A stretch of DNA of 38,469 bases from Ornithinimicrobium sp. F0845 (GTDB lineage: Bacteria > Actinomycetota > Actinomycetes > Actinomycetales > Dermatophilaceae). Made by a program: the position numbers and the translations under genes. Positions within the stretch are counted from its first letter, which is position 1. Every line of letters starts with the position of its first letter. Below, one piece after another: positions 20,488 to 28,102 of this stretch. The stretch is from the NCBI RefSeq assembly GCF_023015765.1, contig NZ_JALKAL010000021.1:1-38469 (forward strand), written 5' to 3'. Under the pieces are notes generated by a model. The model was not told the DNA's origin. It searched no databases and saw only the letters and a program-made list of their open reading frames with translations.

Positions 20488-22062
20488 GTGGCGGGCATGA
20501 GTTGGACGAAGGCCATCGCCATCCCCGCTGCGGGTCTGGCCGCCCTGGCGACCCACGACCTGCTGCAGCGCAAGCACGCGATCCTGCGGACCTTCCCGGT
20601 GGTCGGGCACGCGCGCTACCTGCTGGAGAAGATCGGGCCGGAGCTGCGGCAGTACATCGTCACCGACAACGACGAGGAGCGGCCGTTCAGCCGCGACCAG
20701 CGGCGGTTCATCTACGCCAGCTCCAAGCTGGAGAACCCCTACTTCGGGTTCGGCTCGGACAACGACGTGGAGAACGACGAGGGGTATGCCGTGCTGAAGC
20801 ACCGCACGTTCGCGCCGGTCTCCCCCAGTCCCCTGGCCCACACCGGCGAGCGCGACGTGGTCCCCTGCGCCAAGGTGATGGGCGCCGCCCGGGGGCGTCG
20901 GCGCGCCTTCCGCCCCGAGTCCGTGGTGAACGTCTCGGCCATGAGCTTCGGGTCGCTGTCCGGGCCGGCGGTCCAGGCGCTGAACCGTGGGTGCGCCCTG
21001 GCTGGCGCCCTGCAGAACACCGGCGAGGGAGGCATCGCCTCCCACCATCGACAGGGCGCGGACCTCATCTACCAGATCGGGACGGCCTACTTCGGCTGCC
21101 GCGACGTCGACGGCGCGTTCAGCCTGGCCCGGTTGAAGGCGCTGGTCGCCTCGGCGCCGGTCCGGGCCATTGAGATCAAGCTGAGCCAGGGCGCCAAGCC
21201 CGGACTCGGGGGCATGCTGCCCAAGGCCAAGATCACCGACGAGATCGCCGAGATCCGGGGCATCCGCACGGACCGGGACTGCGCGAGCCCGTCGCGGCAC
21301 GCCGAGTTCCACGACGTGGACAGCATGCTCGACTGGATCGAGATGATCGCCGAGGAGACCGGTCTGCCGGTCGGGATCAAGTCGGCGGTCGGTGACCTCA
21401 CCTTCTGGGAGGAGCTGGCCGAGCAGATGGCCACCACCGACCGGGGCGTCGACTTCATCACGGTCGACGGTGGCGAGGGCGGGACCGGCGCCGCACCCCT
21501 GTCCTTCGCGGACTCGGTCGCCCTCCCCTTCCGGCTCGGGTTCCCCCGCGTCTACCGCGAGTTCGCCCGGCGCGGCCTGGCCGACGACGTCGTGTTCATC
21601 GGTGCGGGCAAGCTCGGTCTCCCGGACAACGCGGCCGTCGCCTTCGCCCTGGGTGCCGACATGGTCTACGTCGCTCGCGAGGCGATGATGGCGATCGGCT
21701 GCATCCAGGCGCAGCGGTGCCACGACGACCACTGCCCCACCGGGGTCGCGACGCAGAACCCCTGGCTCACCCGCGGCATCGACGTGCCCCTCAAGGCCGA
21801 CCGTGCGGCGAACTACCTGCGGGCCTGGCGCCGGGAGATGCTCAAGCTGGCCGAGGCGTGCGGCGTCGTGCACCCGGGGCTGCTCGGTCCGGACGACATC
21901 GAGATCCTCCTCGGCACCCGCAGTGCCACCCCGTTGCGCGAGGTGGTGGGCTACGAGACAGGCTGGGCCGTGCCCACGGACAGTCAGCGCACGGAGCTGG
22001 AGCGGCTCATGCGGACCGCCTCCCGTGGCGGCAGCGCACCGAAGTCGGCGACGGCCCGATGA
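20488..22062 (+). CDS. FMN-binding glutamate synthase domain protein with [3Fe-4S] site
   Basis: Stand-alone protein corresponding to the FMN-barrel synthase domain of glutamate synthase, without the glutaminase domain. A short hydrophobic N-terminal helix (AIAIPAAGLAALA) may anchor it to the membrane. The barrel shows SVVNVSAMSFGSLSG, NTGEGGIASHH, the IKLSQGAKPGLGGMLP loop, VDFITVDGGEGGTGAAP and the cluster motif C-x5-C-x4-C in IGCIQAQRCHDDHCPTGVAT about residues 402-415. The start is GTG at 20488 (GGGG 4 nt upstream) or ATG at 20497; neither has a strong ribosome binding site. It is coupled by ATGA to the APH-like gene. Its real substrate and electron partner in such orphan proteins are not known. 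Confidence 0.88.
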   Translation: MAGMSWTKAIAIPAAGLAALATHDLLQRKHAILRTFPVVGHARYLLEKIGPELRQYIVTDNDEERPFSRDQRRFIYASSKLENPYFGFGSDNDVENDEGYAVLKHRTFAPVSPSPLAHTGERDVVPCAKVMGAARGRRRAFRPESVVNVSAMSFGSLSGPAVQALNRGCALAGALQNTGEGGIASHHRQGADLIYQIGTAYFGCRDVDGAFSLARLKALVASAPVRAIEIKLSQGAKPGLGGMLPKAKITDEIAEIRGIRTDRDCASPSRHAEFHDVDSMLDWIEMIAEETGLPVGIKSAVGDLTFWEELAEQMATTDRGVDFITVDGGEGGTGAAPLSFADSVALPFRLGFPRVYREFARRGLADDVVFIGAGKLGLPDNAAVAFALGADMVYVAREAMMAIGCIQAQRCHDDHCPTGVATQNPWLTRGIDVPLKADRAANYLRAWRREMLKLAEACGVVHPGLLGPDDIEILLGTRSATPLREVVGYETGWAVPTDSQRTELERLMRTASRGGSAPKSATAR

Positions 22063-23381
22063 GCAGCCACCACCGGGACACCAACGACCCGACGTCCCAT
22101 TCCAGGACCAACGACCCGACGTCACATTCCAGGACCCACGACCCCGGCCCCCACGACCCGGGCACGACTGTCCCGCTCACCGACCGGCAGTGGACGGCCT
22201 CCATGACCGACCCGGAGCTCCCGGCCCTGCCGGACCTGCTCACCGACCAGGTGCCCGGCCCGCTCGCCGCGATCGCCGCTGCCTCCGGGGGCACCGTGAC
22301 CGCCGTAGCCGTCAGCCAGGTGACCTGGTGGCCGGGTCGCAGCGCCACGGTGTCGTGGGACGCGATCGTCGAGGGCGGTCCCCTGGCCGGCCGCGCCACC
22401 TACGTCGGGACCACCCTCGAGGCACCGGAGGGCGCCGCGGTGGTGGGCGCCGACGACGCGCGGGTCGCCGTCTGGCGGGTGCCCGAGGACCCGTTCCTGC
22501 CGTCCCTGTCCGCCGTCCTGCAACCGGAGGTGGCCGCCTCGCTGATCGCCGACCTCGGCGGGCAGATCACCGACCCGGCCACCCGGCTCCGCGCCTACCG
22601 CCCCACCCGCCGTGCCGTCATCGAGGTCACCGGCTCGGGCCACAGGATCTACCTCAAGCTGGTCAAGCCGCGGCGCCTGAAGGCGCTGCACCAGCGGCAC
22701 GTGAGCCTGGACGGCATACTGCCGGTGCCCGAGCCCCTCGGGCTCAACGAGGAGCTGGGTCTGCTGGCCATGCGCAGTATGTCGGGCGCGACCCTCCGCG
22801 ACGTCCTCGAGGACCCCGGGGGTCACCTTCCGCACCCCGACGTGATCGCCGGGATCCCGGGGACGCTGCCGCACCTGGACCGGGCCGCGACCGTCCACTC
22901 CGCGATCGATGCCGTGCCCCGGATGGCCGAGCTGCTGCGCCACCTGCTGCCGATGGAACGGGAGCGGATCGACTGGCTCGAGGCCAGCATCGGCACGGAC
23001 GACGTGATGGAGCGGGTGCCCGCGCACGGCGACTACCACGAGGCCCAGCTGCTGGTCGAGGACGGGATGGTGAGCGGCCTGCTCGACGTCGACACCCTGG
23101 GGGTGGCGCGGCCCGGCGACGACCCCGGCACGATGCTGGGTCACCTCGCCGTCTGGCACACGATCTCCTCCCAGCCCGACCGGGTCGCGGCCTACGCCAC
23201 GGCGCTGCAGCAGCGCTGGGAGACCACCCTGGACCCGCGGGACCTGCGCCTGAGGGCGGCCGCCCGGATCCTCGGTCTGGCGGCTGGCCCGTTCCGGGTG
23301 CAGCAGGACGGCTGGCCGGTGGAGACCTCGCGCCGCCTGACGCTGGCCCAGCACTGGGTGGAGTCGGCGCAGGGCGTGTGA
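22059..23381 (+). CDS. Aminoglycoside-phosphotransferase-fold protein (probable kinase, substrate unknown)
   Basis: A 440-residue protein with the C-terminal APH/choline-kinase core: AHGDYHEAQLLVEDGMVSG about residue 322 (catalytic HxD) and LLDVDTLGVARPGDDPG (metal-binding Asp). The usual HGDxHxxN Asn is Gln here. Upstream, LRAYRPTRRAVIEV and IYLKLVKPRR look like the nucleotide-binding lobe with its Lys. The ATG at 22059 overlaps the preceding stop (ATGA). The first 45 residues are a hydrophilic Asp/His/Thr stretch encoded by a 27-bp tandem repeat; an ATG at 22203 (MTDPELPALP) would skip it. Its pairing with a flavin/iron-sulfur synthase suggests action on a small metabolite, not drug resistance; this is inference. 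Confidence 0.75.
   Translation: MSSHHRDTNDPTSHSRTNDPTSHSRTHDPGPHDPGTTVPLTDRQWTASMTDPELPALPDLLTDQVPGPLAAIAAASGGTVTAVAVSQVTWWPGRSATVSWDAIVEGGPLAGRATYVGTTLEAPEGAAVVGADDARVAVWRVPEDPFLPSLSAVLQPEVAASLIADLGGQITDPATRLRAYRPTRRAVIEVTGSGHRIYLKLVKPRRLKALHQRHVSLDGILPVPEPLGLNEELGLLAMRSMSGATLRDVLEDPGGHLPHPDVIAGIPGTLPHLDRAATVHSAIDAVPRMAELLRHLLPMERERIDWLEASIGTDDVMERVPAHGDYHEAQLLVEDGMVSGLLDVDTLGVARPGDDPGTMLGHLAVWHTISSQPDRVAAYATALQQRWETTLDPRDLRLRAAARILGLAAGPFRVQQDGWPVETSRRLTLAQHWVESAQGV
22080..22145 (+). repeat. 27-bp tandem repeat, 2.4 copies, coding for TNDPTSHSR
   Basis: Units at 22080-22106 and 22107-22133 differ at one base, and a diverged partial third copy runs 22134-22145. The 27-bp period keeps the frame and encodes TNDPTSHSR twice, then THDP. 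It lies right after the start codon of the APH-like gene, where length changes should be tolerated. Confidence 0.85.
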
Positions 23382-23423
23382 GGTGGCGAGAGCGGCTGCT
23401 CCTCTGGGTGGACCGACACCAGG

Positions 23424-24626
23424 TCAGGGCTGGATGGCGCGGAACGCCGCCATGAGCAACTCCTCGTCGGGCCCTTGCAGCCGCTGGGTCGACCCCACGC
23501 CGGTGAGCACGATGAACCGCAGCGTCGCACCGCGCGCCTTCTTGTCCCGGGCCATCGCCGCCCGCAACTGGTCCCACCCGGCTCCGGCATAGGTCGTCGG
23601 CAACCCGACGGACTCCAGGACCGCCCGGTGCCGTGCGAGCACCGCTGGGTCGAGCACCGCGGCACGGACAGCCAGCTCGGCCGCGAACACCATGCCCACC
23701 GCGACCGCGTCCCCGTGGCGCCAGCGATAGTCCTCGACCTGCTCGATCGCGTGGGCGAAGGTGTGGCCGTAGTTGAGGATCTCCCGGATCCCGGCCTCCT
23801 TCAGGTCGTTCTCGACGACCTCGGCCTTGACCCGCACCGCCCGGGCGATCAGTTCTGTCATCACCGGGGCACCGGGGTCGCAGGCTGCGGCCGGATCGTC
23901 CTCGATGCGGTCCAGGATCACCGGGTCGGCGATGAAGCCGCACTTGATCACCTCGGCGAGACCGGAGACCAGGTCGGGGCGTGGCATGGAGGCCATCCAG
24001 GCCGGGTCGCACAACACCGCCTGCGGCTCGTGGAAGGCACCGACCAGGTTCTTCCCCTCGGCCGTGTTGATGCCGGTCTTGCCGCCCACGGCAGCGTCGA
24101 CGACGCCGAGCAGTGAGGTAGGCAGCTGGACCACGTCGACGCCCCGCAACCAGGACGCGGCCACGAAGCCCGCCAGGTCGGTCGCCGCTCCCCCGCCCAC
24201 CCCGACGATGAGGTCGTCGCGCGTGAACCCGGCCCTTCCCAGCGCCGCCCAGGCTCCGGCCAGGACCGTGACGTCCTTGGCGGCCTCGGCGTCCGGGACC
24301 TCGTGGCTGAACGGCTGCCCCCCGGCACCCTTGACCAGGTCAGTCACCTCGCCCACGAGAGCGTCCCGGCCGGGCTGGTGGATGACCATCACTCGACGTC
24401 CCGCCGGCACCCACCGGGTGAGCTGGGAGAGGGCGCCGGGACCGACGTGGACCTCGTAGCGGTCACCCACCGAGATGATGTCGCCAGAAGCACCACCAGG
24501 CACGTTGTCGTGCTGGGCATCGACCGAAGGAGTAGATGGTCGGGGCAAGGTCGCCGACGATCCGGTGTCGACGTCGGGCCTGGCAAGCCCGTCACCCGAC
24601 AGCGAGTCCTCCTGAGGCGAGGTCAT
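23424..24626 (-). CDS. aroB: 3-dehydroquinate synthase
   Basis: Second shikimate-pathway step: makes 3-dehydroquinate from DAHP with NAD and a divalent metal. The NAD-binding VGVGGGAATDLAGFVAAS, QLPTSLLGVVDAAVGGKTGIN, GLAEVIKCGFI, the metal ligands in LNYGHTFAHAIE and the RHGDAVAVGM motif are all present. At 400 residues it is about 40 longer than usual because of a disordered N-terminal lead of about 48 residues before ISVGDRYEVHVGPGAL. The ATG at 24626 overlaps the aroK stop (ATGA); an internal GTG (V53) would give a more typical length but lacks a ribosome binding site. Last gene of the aro string, converging on the APH-like gene 42 bp away, where no clear terminator is visible. Confidence 0.96.
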   Translation of the reverse strand: MTSPQEDSLSGDGLARPDVDTGSSATLPRPSTPSVDAQHDNVPGGASGDIISVGDRYEVHVGPGALSQLTRWVPAGRRVMVIHQPGRDALVGEVTDLVKGAGGQPFSHEVPDAEAAKDVTVLAGAWAALGRAGFTRDDLIVGVGGGAATDLAGFVAASWLRGVDVVQLPTSLLGVVDAAVGGKTGINTAEGKNLVGAFHEPQAVLCDPAWMASMPRPDLVSGLAEVIKCGFIADPVILDRIEDDPAAACDPGAPVMTELIARAVRVKAEVVENDLKEAGIREILNYGHTFAHAIEQVEDYRWRHGDAVAVGMVFAAELAVRAAVLDPAVLARHRAVLESVGLPTTYAGAGWDQLRAAMARDKKARGATLRFIVLTGVGSTQRLQGPDEELLMAAFRAIQP

Positions 24627-25210
24627 GACTCCCCCAGCTCGGCCACGACGGCCTCCACGACCTCATCGGGGGTGCGCCCGGCGGTGTCCACCCGGACGGT
24701 GCTCACCGCCTCGTAGGTTGGACGTCGGGCCTTCATCAGGCGGGTCCAGGAGGCCCGGGGGTTGACCGCGAGCAACGGGCGAGACCCGTCGAACCCGACG
24801 CGTTTGGAGGCGTCCGCGATTGCGACGTCGAGGAAGACGACCCGGTGTCCTGCCAGTGCCTCCTGGACGTCCGGGTCGAGCACGGCGCCGCCACCGAGGG
24901 CCAGGACGCCTCCTCCGCTGGCGAGGGCGGCGAGCACCGTCGTCCGTTCGATCGCGCGGAACCCCGCCTCGCCGTCGTCGACGAAGATGTCGGAGACCGT
25001 CCGGTCCTGATCCTGCTCGATCAGGGCGTCCGTGTCCCGGAACGCGGTGCCCCAGCGGTCGGCCAGCAGCGCGCCGACGGTGGACTTGCCGGCGCCCGGC
25101 GGGCCGACGAGGACTGCGCGGGGTCGTTCGGCCGCGCTGGGTCGTTCCTCCGGGCGGGGTCGTTCCTCCGGGCGGGGTCGTTGCTCCGCACCGGGCCGCT
25201 CCGGCGTCAT
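24623..25210 (-). CDS. aroK: Shikimate kinase with repetitive N-terminal tail
   Basis: Phosphorylates shikimate. The Walker A loop GPPGAGKST is at residues 36-44, followed by RDTDALIEQ (shikimate-binding Asp), [19 protein letters not shown] and the lid SRPLLA. The ATG at 25210 overlaps the aroC stop (ATGA), giving 195 residues. Ordinary AroK proteins begin within a few residues of the P-loop; here the first 31 residues are a Pro/Glu/Arg repeat (RPRPEE) encoded by an 18-bp tandem repeat. The tail is probably flexible and not catalytic. Confidence 0.95.
   Translation of the reverse strand: MTPERPGAEQRPRPEERPRPEERPSAAERPRAVLVGPPGAGKSTVGALLADRWGTAFRDTDALIEQDQDRTVSDIFVDDGEAGFRAIERTTVLAALASGGGVLALGGGAVLDPDVQEALAGHRVVFLDVAIADASKRVGFDGSRPLLAVNPRASWTRLMKARRPTYEAVSTVRVDTAGRTPDEVVEAVVAELGES
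25121..25192 (-). repeat. 18-bp tandem repeat, 4 copies, at the aroK N-terminus
   Basis: Four abutting 18-bp units start at 25121, 25139, 25157 and 25175. The middle two (GGGTCGTTCCTCCGGGCG on the plus strand) are identical and the outer two diverged. On the coding strand each unit gives six residues of RPRPEE type. The period is a multiple of three, so copy-number change stays in frame. Confidence 0.85.
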
Positions 25211-26469
25211 GCCCCGTCCTCGCCCTCGGGACCGCCCATCAACCGCGGGATGGCGGCCAGGTAGGCGCCCAGGTTGCGCCGAACCTCGGCCACGGAGTCG
25301 CCGCCGAACTTCTCCAGCACGGCATCCGCGAGCACCAGGGCCAGCATGGCCTCGGCGACCACCCCGGCCGCCGGCACCGCGCACACGTCGGACCGCTGGT
25401 GGATCGCGGTCGCCGGCTCACCGGTGGCGACGTCAATGGTCTGGAGGGCGCGTGGGACGGTGCTGATCGGTTTCATCGCCGCGCGGACCCGGAGCACCTC
25501 CCCGGTGCTCATGCCCCCCTCGGTGCCACCCGAGCGCAGTGTCTGCCGACGGACCCTGCCCGCCTCGTCGCGCACGATCTCGTCGTGGGACTGGCTGCCG
25601 CGGCGGGAGGCGGTGCGGAAACCCTCGCCGAGCTCCACCCCCTTGATCGCCTGGATCCCCATGAGCGCTCCCGCCAGCCGCGAGTCGAGCCGCCTGTCCC
25701 AGTGCGTGTAGGACCCGAGTCCGGGCGGCAGGCCCCAGGCCAGCACCTCGACGACGCCGCCGAGGGTGTCGCCGTCCTTCTTCGCGGCGTCGATCTCGGC
25801 CACCATGGCGGCCGACAGCTCGGCATCGAGGGTGCGCACGGGGTCCGCGTCGAGCCGTGCGACGTCCTCCGGCCGGGGCAGGCTGACCTCGTCCGGGGCG
25901 TCCCGGTCGTCGGACGTGCCGGACACCGAGCCGATCGCGACCGTGTGGCTGACCAGGCGGATGCCGGCGGCCTGCTCCAGGAAGGCGGCCGCCACGGCAC
26001 CGAGCGCCACCCGTGCAGCGGTCTCCCGGGCGCTGGCCCGCTCCAGCACAGGACGTGCCTCGTCGAAGCCGTACTTCTGCATGCCGACGAGGTCGGCGTG
26101 GCCGGGCCGGGGCCGAGTCAGGGCCTTGTTGCGCGCGATCTCCTGCGGCGCGCCCACGTCGCTCGCCCGCTCGAGGTCACCGGCGTCCACCGGCTCGGGG
26201 TTCATCACCGCGGTCCACTTGGCCCACTCGGAGTTCGCGATCTGCAGGGCGACGGGGCTGCCGAGCGTCATGCCGTGCCGCATGCCCCCGAGGAAGGACA
26301 GCTGGTCGGCCTCGAACTTCATCCGGGCACCGCGGCCGTAGCCGAGCCGTCGGCGCGCGAGTGCACCCTCCACGGCCTCACGGTCGACCCGCACCCCGGC
26401 GGGGAGTCCCTCGAGCATCGCGGTGAGCGCGGGACCGTGCGACTCACCGGCAGTCAGCCAGCGCAGCAT
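25207..26469 (-). CDS. aroC: Chorismate synthase
   Basis: Final shikimate-pathway enzyme, forming chorismate with reduced FMN. Signatures: [21 protein letters not shown] at the start, [46 protein letters not shown] and the C-terminal [12 protein letters not shown] and MKPISTVP. The 420 residues are slightly long for the family. The ATG at 26469 gives the canonical MLRW start; an ATG 9 nt upstream (MPAMLRW) is possible and neither has a clear ribosome binding site. The gap to the peptidase gene upstream is 20 bp; the stop overlaps aroK. Confidence 0.97.
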   Translation of the reverse strand: MLRWLTAGESHGPALTAMLEGLPAGVRVDREAVEGALARRRLGYGRGARMKFEADQLSFLGGMRHGMTLGSPVALQIANSEWAKWTAVMNPEPVDAGDLERASDVGAPQEIARNKALTRPRPGHADLVGMQKYGFDEARPVLERASARETAARVALGAVAAAFLEQAAGIRLVSHTVAIGSVSGTSDDRDAPDEVSLPRPEDVARLDADPVRTLDAELSAAMVAEIDAAKKDGDTLGGVVEVLAWGLPPGLGSYTHWDRRLDSRLAGALMGIQAIKGVELGEGFRTASRRGSQSHDEIVRDEAGRVRRQTLRSGGTEGGMSTGEVLRVRAAMKPISTVPRALQTIDVATGEPATAIHQRSDVCAVPAAGVVAEAMLALVLADAVLEKFGGDSVAEVRRNLGAYLAAIPRLMGGPEGEDGA

Positions 26470-26489
26470 GGCTGGCATCTTGTCACGCG

Positions 26490-27239
26490 TCAGAACAGGC
26501 TGCCGAGGGCACCCGGAGAGACGAGCAGCGCCACGACCGCCCCGACCATCATGGGCGGACCGTAGGCCAGGTGTCCGTGCCGGTCGGTCTTGCGGGTCAC
26601 CAGCAGGTAGATCGCGAACACGCCGCCCGCCAGGAACCCGGCATACATCCCGACCAGGACGGTCTGCCAGCCGAACCAGCCGAGCCCCATCCCGAGGAGC
26701 CCGGCCAGCTTCACGTCGCCCAGGCCCACCGCCAGGGACCCGCGGGCGAGGGAGAGCAGGGCCAGCGCGAGGTAGCCGAGGCTGCACGCGAGCCCGGCGA
26801 GGACGACCCGCAGCATGTCTCCCCACGCCGCTGCCACGATGCCGGCCGCCAGGAAGCCGAGCAGCATCACTCCCATCGAGGGCCACATCAGCCGGTCCGG
26901 CAGTCGGTGCACGTCGAAGTCCATCGCGGCCAGGCAGACACACGAGAGCGAGACGACCAGGAAGGTGGCCAGCACGATGGTCTGGACTACCCAGGCGTGC
27001 GGCGAGTCGGCCCCCGGATCACCGCCGCCGGGTTGGGCGGCGTCGGCCACCAGCACCCGCCAGGTCAGCACCCACCAGGACACCGCCAGGATCGGGACCA
27101 CCCACCACCGCGACCCCGGCAGCGGCAGGTCCACCTCGTCAGGCTTGCGGTAGGTGACCCACCGCAACCACCGTGCGACGGGAATCCCGACGAGCGCACC
27201 CACCCCTGCCATCAGCCAGGGCACGGTCTCGATCGTCAC
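26490..27239 (-). CDS. Prepilin peptidase (A24 aspartic membrane protease)
   Basis: Membrane protease of the type IV prepilin leader peptidase family, which cleaves (and sometimes methylates) prepilin-like precursors. The two catalytic aspartates are in [12 protein letters not shown] (about residue 107) and the GxGD motif GLGDVKLAG (about residue 173). About seven hydrophobic segments are visible. The cytosolic Cys-rich zinc loop of long proteobacterial PilD enzymes is missing; the loop after the first membrane segment is short ([16 protein letters not shown]). The GTG at 27239 overlaps the aroE stop (GTGA). No pilin genes lie in this window, so its substrates are encoded elsewhere. The same placement among aro genes is common in this order. 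Confidence 0.9.
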   Translation of the reverse strand: MTIETVPWLMAGVGALVGIPVARWLRWVTYRKPDEVDLPLPGSRWWVVPILAVSWWVLTWRVLVADAAQPGGGDPGADSPHAWVVQTIVLATFLVVSLSCVCLAAMDFDVHRLPDRLMWPSMGVMLLGFLAAGIVAAAWGDMLRVVLAGLACSLGYLALALLSLARGSLAVGLGDVKLAGLLGMGLGWFGWQTVLVGMYAGFLAGGVFAIYLLVTRKTDRHGHLAYGPPMMVGAVVALLVSPGALGSLF

Positions 27240-28099
27240 CGTGCGGACCCCGGGCTCGTGGACCCCAGGCTCGCGGCCCCCGGGCTCGCGGCCCCCAGGC
27301 TCGCCGCCAGCGCTGCCGACATCGCCTCCACCGGGGCCTCACGCCCGGTCATCAGCCGCACCTGCTGCACTGCCTGGTGCAACAACATCCCATCGCCCCT
27401 CGTCACCCGCACGTCACCTACCCGCCAGTGCATCGCCCACGGAGTCGGCCACCCGGCATACACCACATCAAACACCACCGCACCGACCGGCAGCGCCCAG
27501 CCGTCCACAGCCGGGGTCGCCCCGCTTGGCACGGTGCTCAGCACCACACCGGGCGCGCCCCAGGCAGCCGGCCCGTCGGCATACCGGCTGGTGGTCACGG
27601 CCATCCCGAGACGCTCCCCCAGCGCGACCGCGCCCGGTCGCGCCCGGTCGCGCACGACCAGGCACACCTCACGCACCCCGAACCGGCTCAGGGCCAGCAG
27701 GGCCGAGCGCGCCGTGGCGCCGGAGCCCACGACGACGGCCGAGGGTGTCGGGCGCAGGCCAGCGTCCTGCAGGGCCTGCTGGAGCCCGTGGACGTCGGTG
27801 TTGTCCGCGCGCCAACCGTCGTCCGTGCGGGTCAGGGTGTTGGCACCGCCGACGAGCGCGGCCTCCTCGCCGACCACGCTGCCCAGGGCCAGCGCCTCCT
27901 CCTTGAGGGGCATGGTCACCGCCAGGCCGACCCAGTCGTCCGGAAGACGCGCGACATAGGCCGCGAGGTCACCGGCCCCGACCTGGTCCTTGTAGAAGGT
28001 CCAGTCCCTCAGACCGAGCGCGTCGTAGGCGGCCCGGTGCAGGACCGGGGACATCGAGTGCGCGATGGGTGAGCCCACCACGCCGGCGTGCCGGCTCAC
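27236..28099 (-). CDS. aroE: Shikimate dehydrogenase
   Basis: Reduces 3-dehydroshikimate with NADPH. The substrate-binding SPIAHSMSP (Ser15, Ser17), catalytic Lys66 in VTMPLKEEAL, Asn87 in GGANTL and Asp102 in ADNTDVHG are intact. The nucleotide-binding motif is VVVGSGATARSALLAL (GxGxxx with Ala instead of the second Gly). Of 287 residues, the last 22 are a Ser/Pro/Gly/Ala run encoded by a 15-bp tandem repeat. The GTG at 28099 lies just after the mltG stop (3 bp) without a clear ribosome binding site. Confidence 0.93.
   Translation of the reverse strand: MSRHAGVVGSPIAHSMSPVLHRAAYDALGLRDWTFYKDQVGAGDLAAYVARLPDDWVGLAVTMPLKEEALALGSVVGEEAALVGGANTLTRTDDGWRADNTDVHGLQQALQDAGLRPTPSAVVVGSGATARSALLALSRFGVREVCLVVRDRARPGAVALGERLGMAVTTSRYADGPAAWGAPGVVLSTVPSGATPAVDGWALPVGAVVFDVVYAGWPTPWAMHWRVGDVRVTRGDGMLLHQAVQQVRLMTGREAPVEAMSAALAASLGAASPGAASLGSTSPGSAR
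27248..27307 (-). repeat. 15-bp tandem repeat, 4 copies, at the aroE C-terminus
   Basis: Units begin at 27248, 27263, 27278 and 27293 with the pattern CCCC[GA]GGCTCG followed by 4-5 variable bases. On the coding strand each gives five residues such as SLGAA or SPGAA. The array stops just short of the aroE stop codon, and the period keeps the frame. Confidence 0.8.
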
Positions 28100-28102
28100 C
28101 GG

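Noticed and set aside
22080-22145. Possible CRISPR repeat
   Set aside because: Units abut without spacers, encode an in-frame peptide and number fewer than three.
23382-23423. Two-way terminator between the convergent APH-like and aroB genes
   Set aside because: The 42-bp gap has no convincing inverted repeat.
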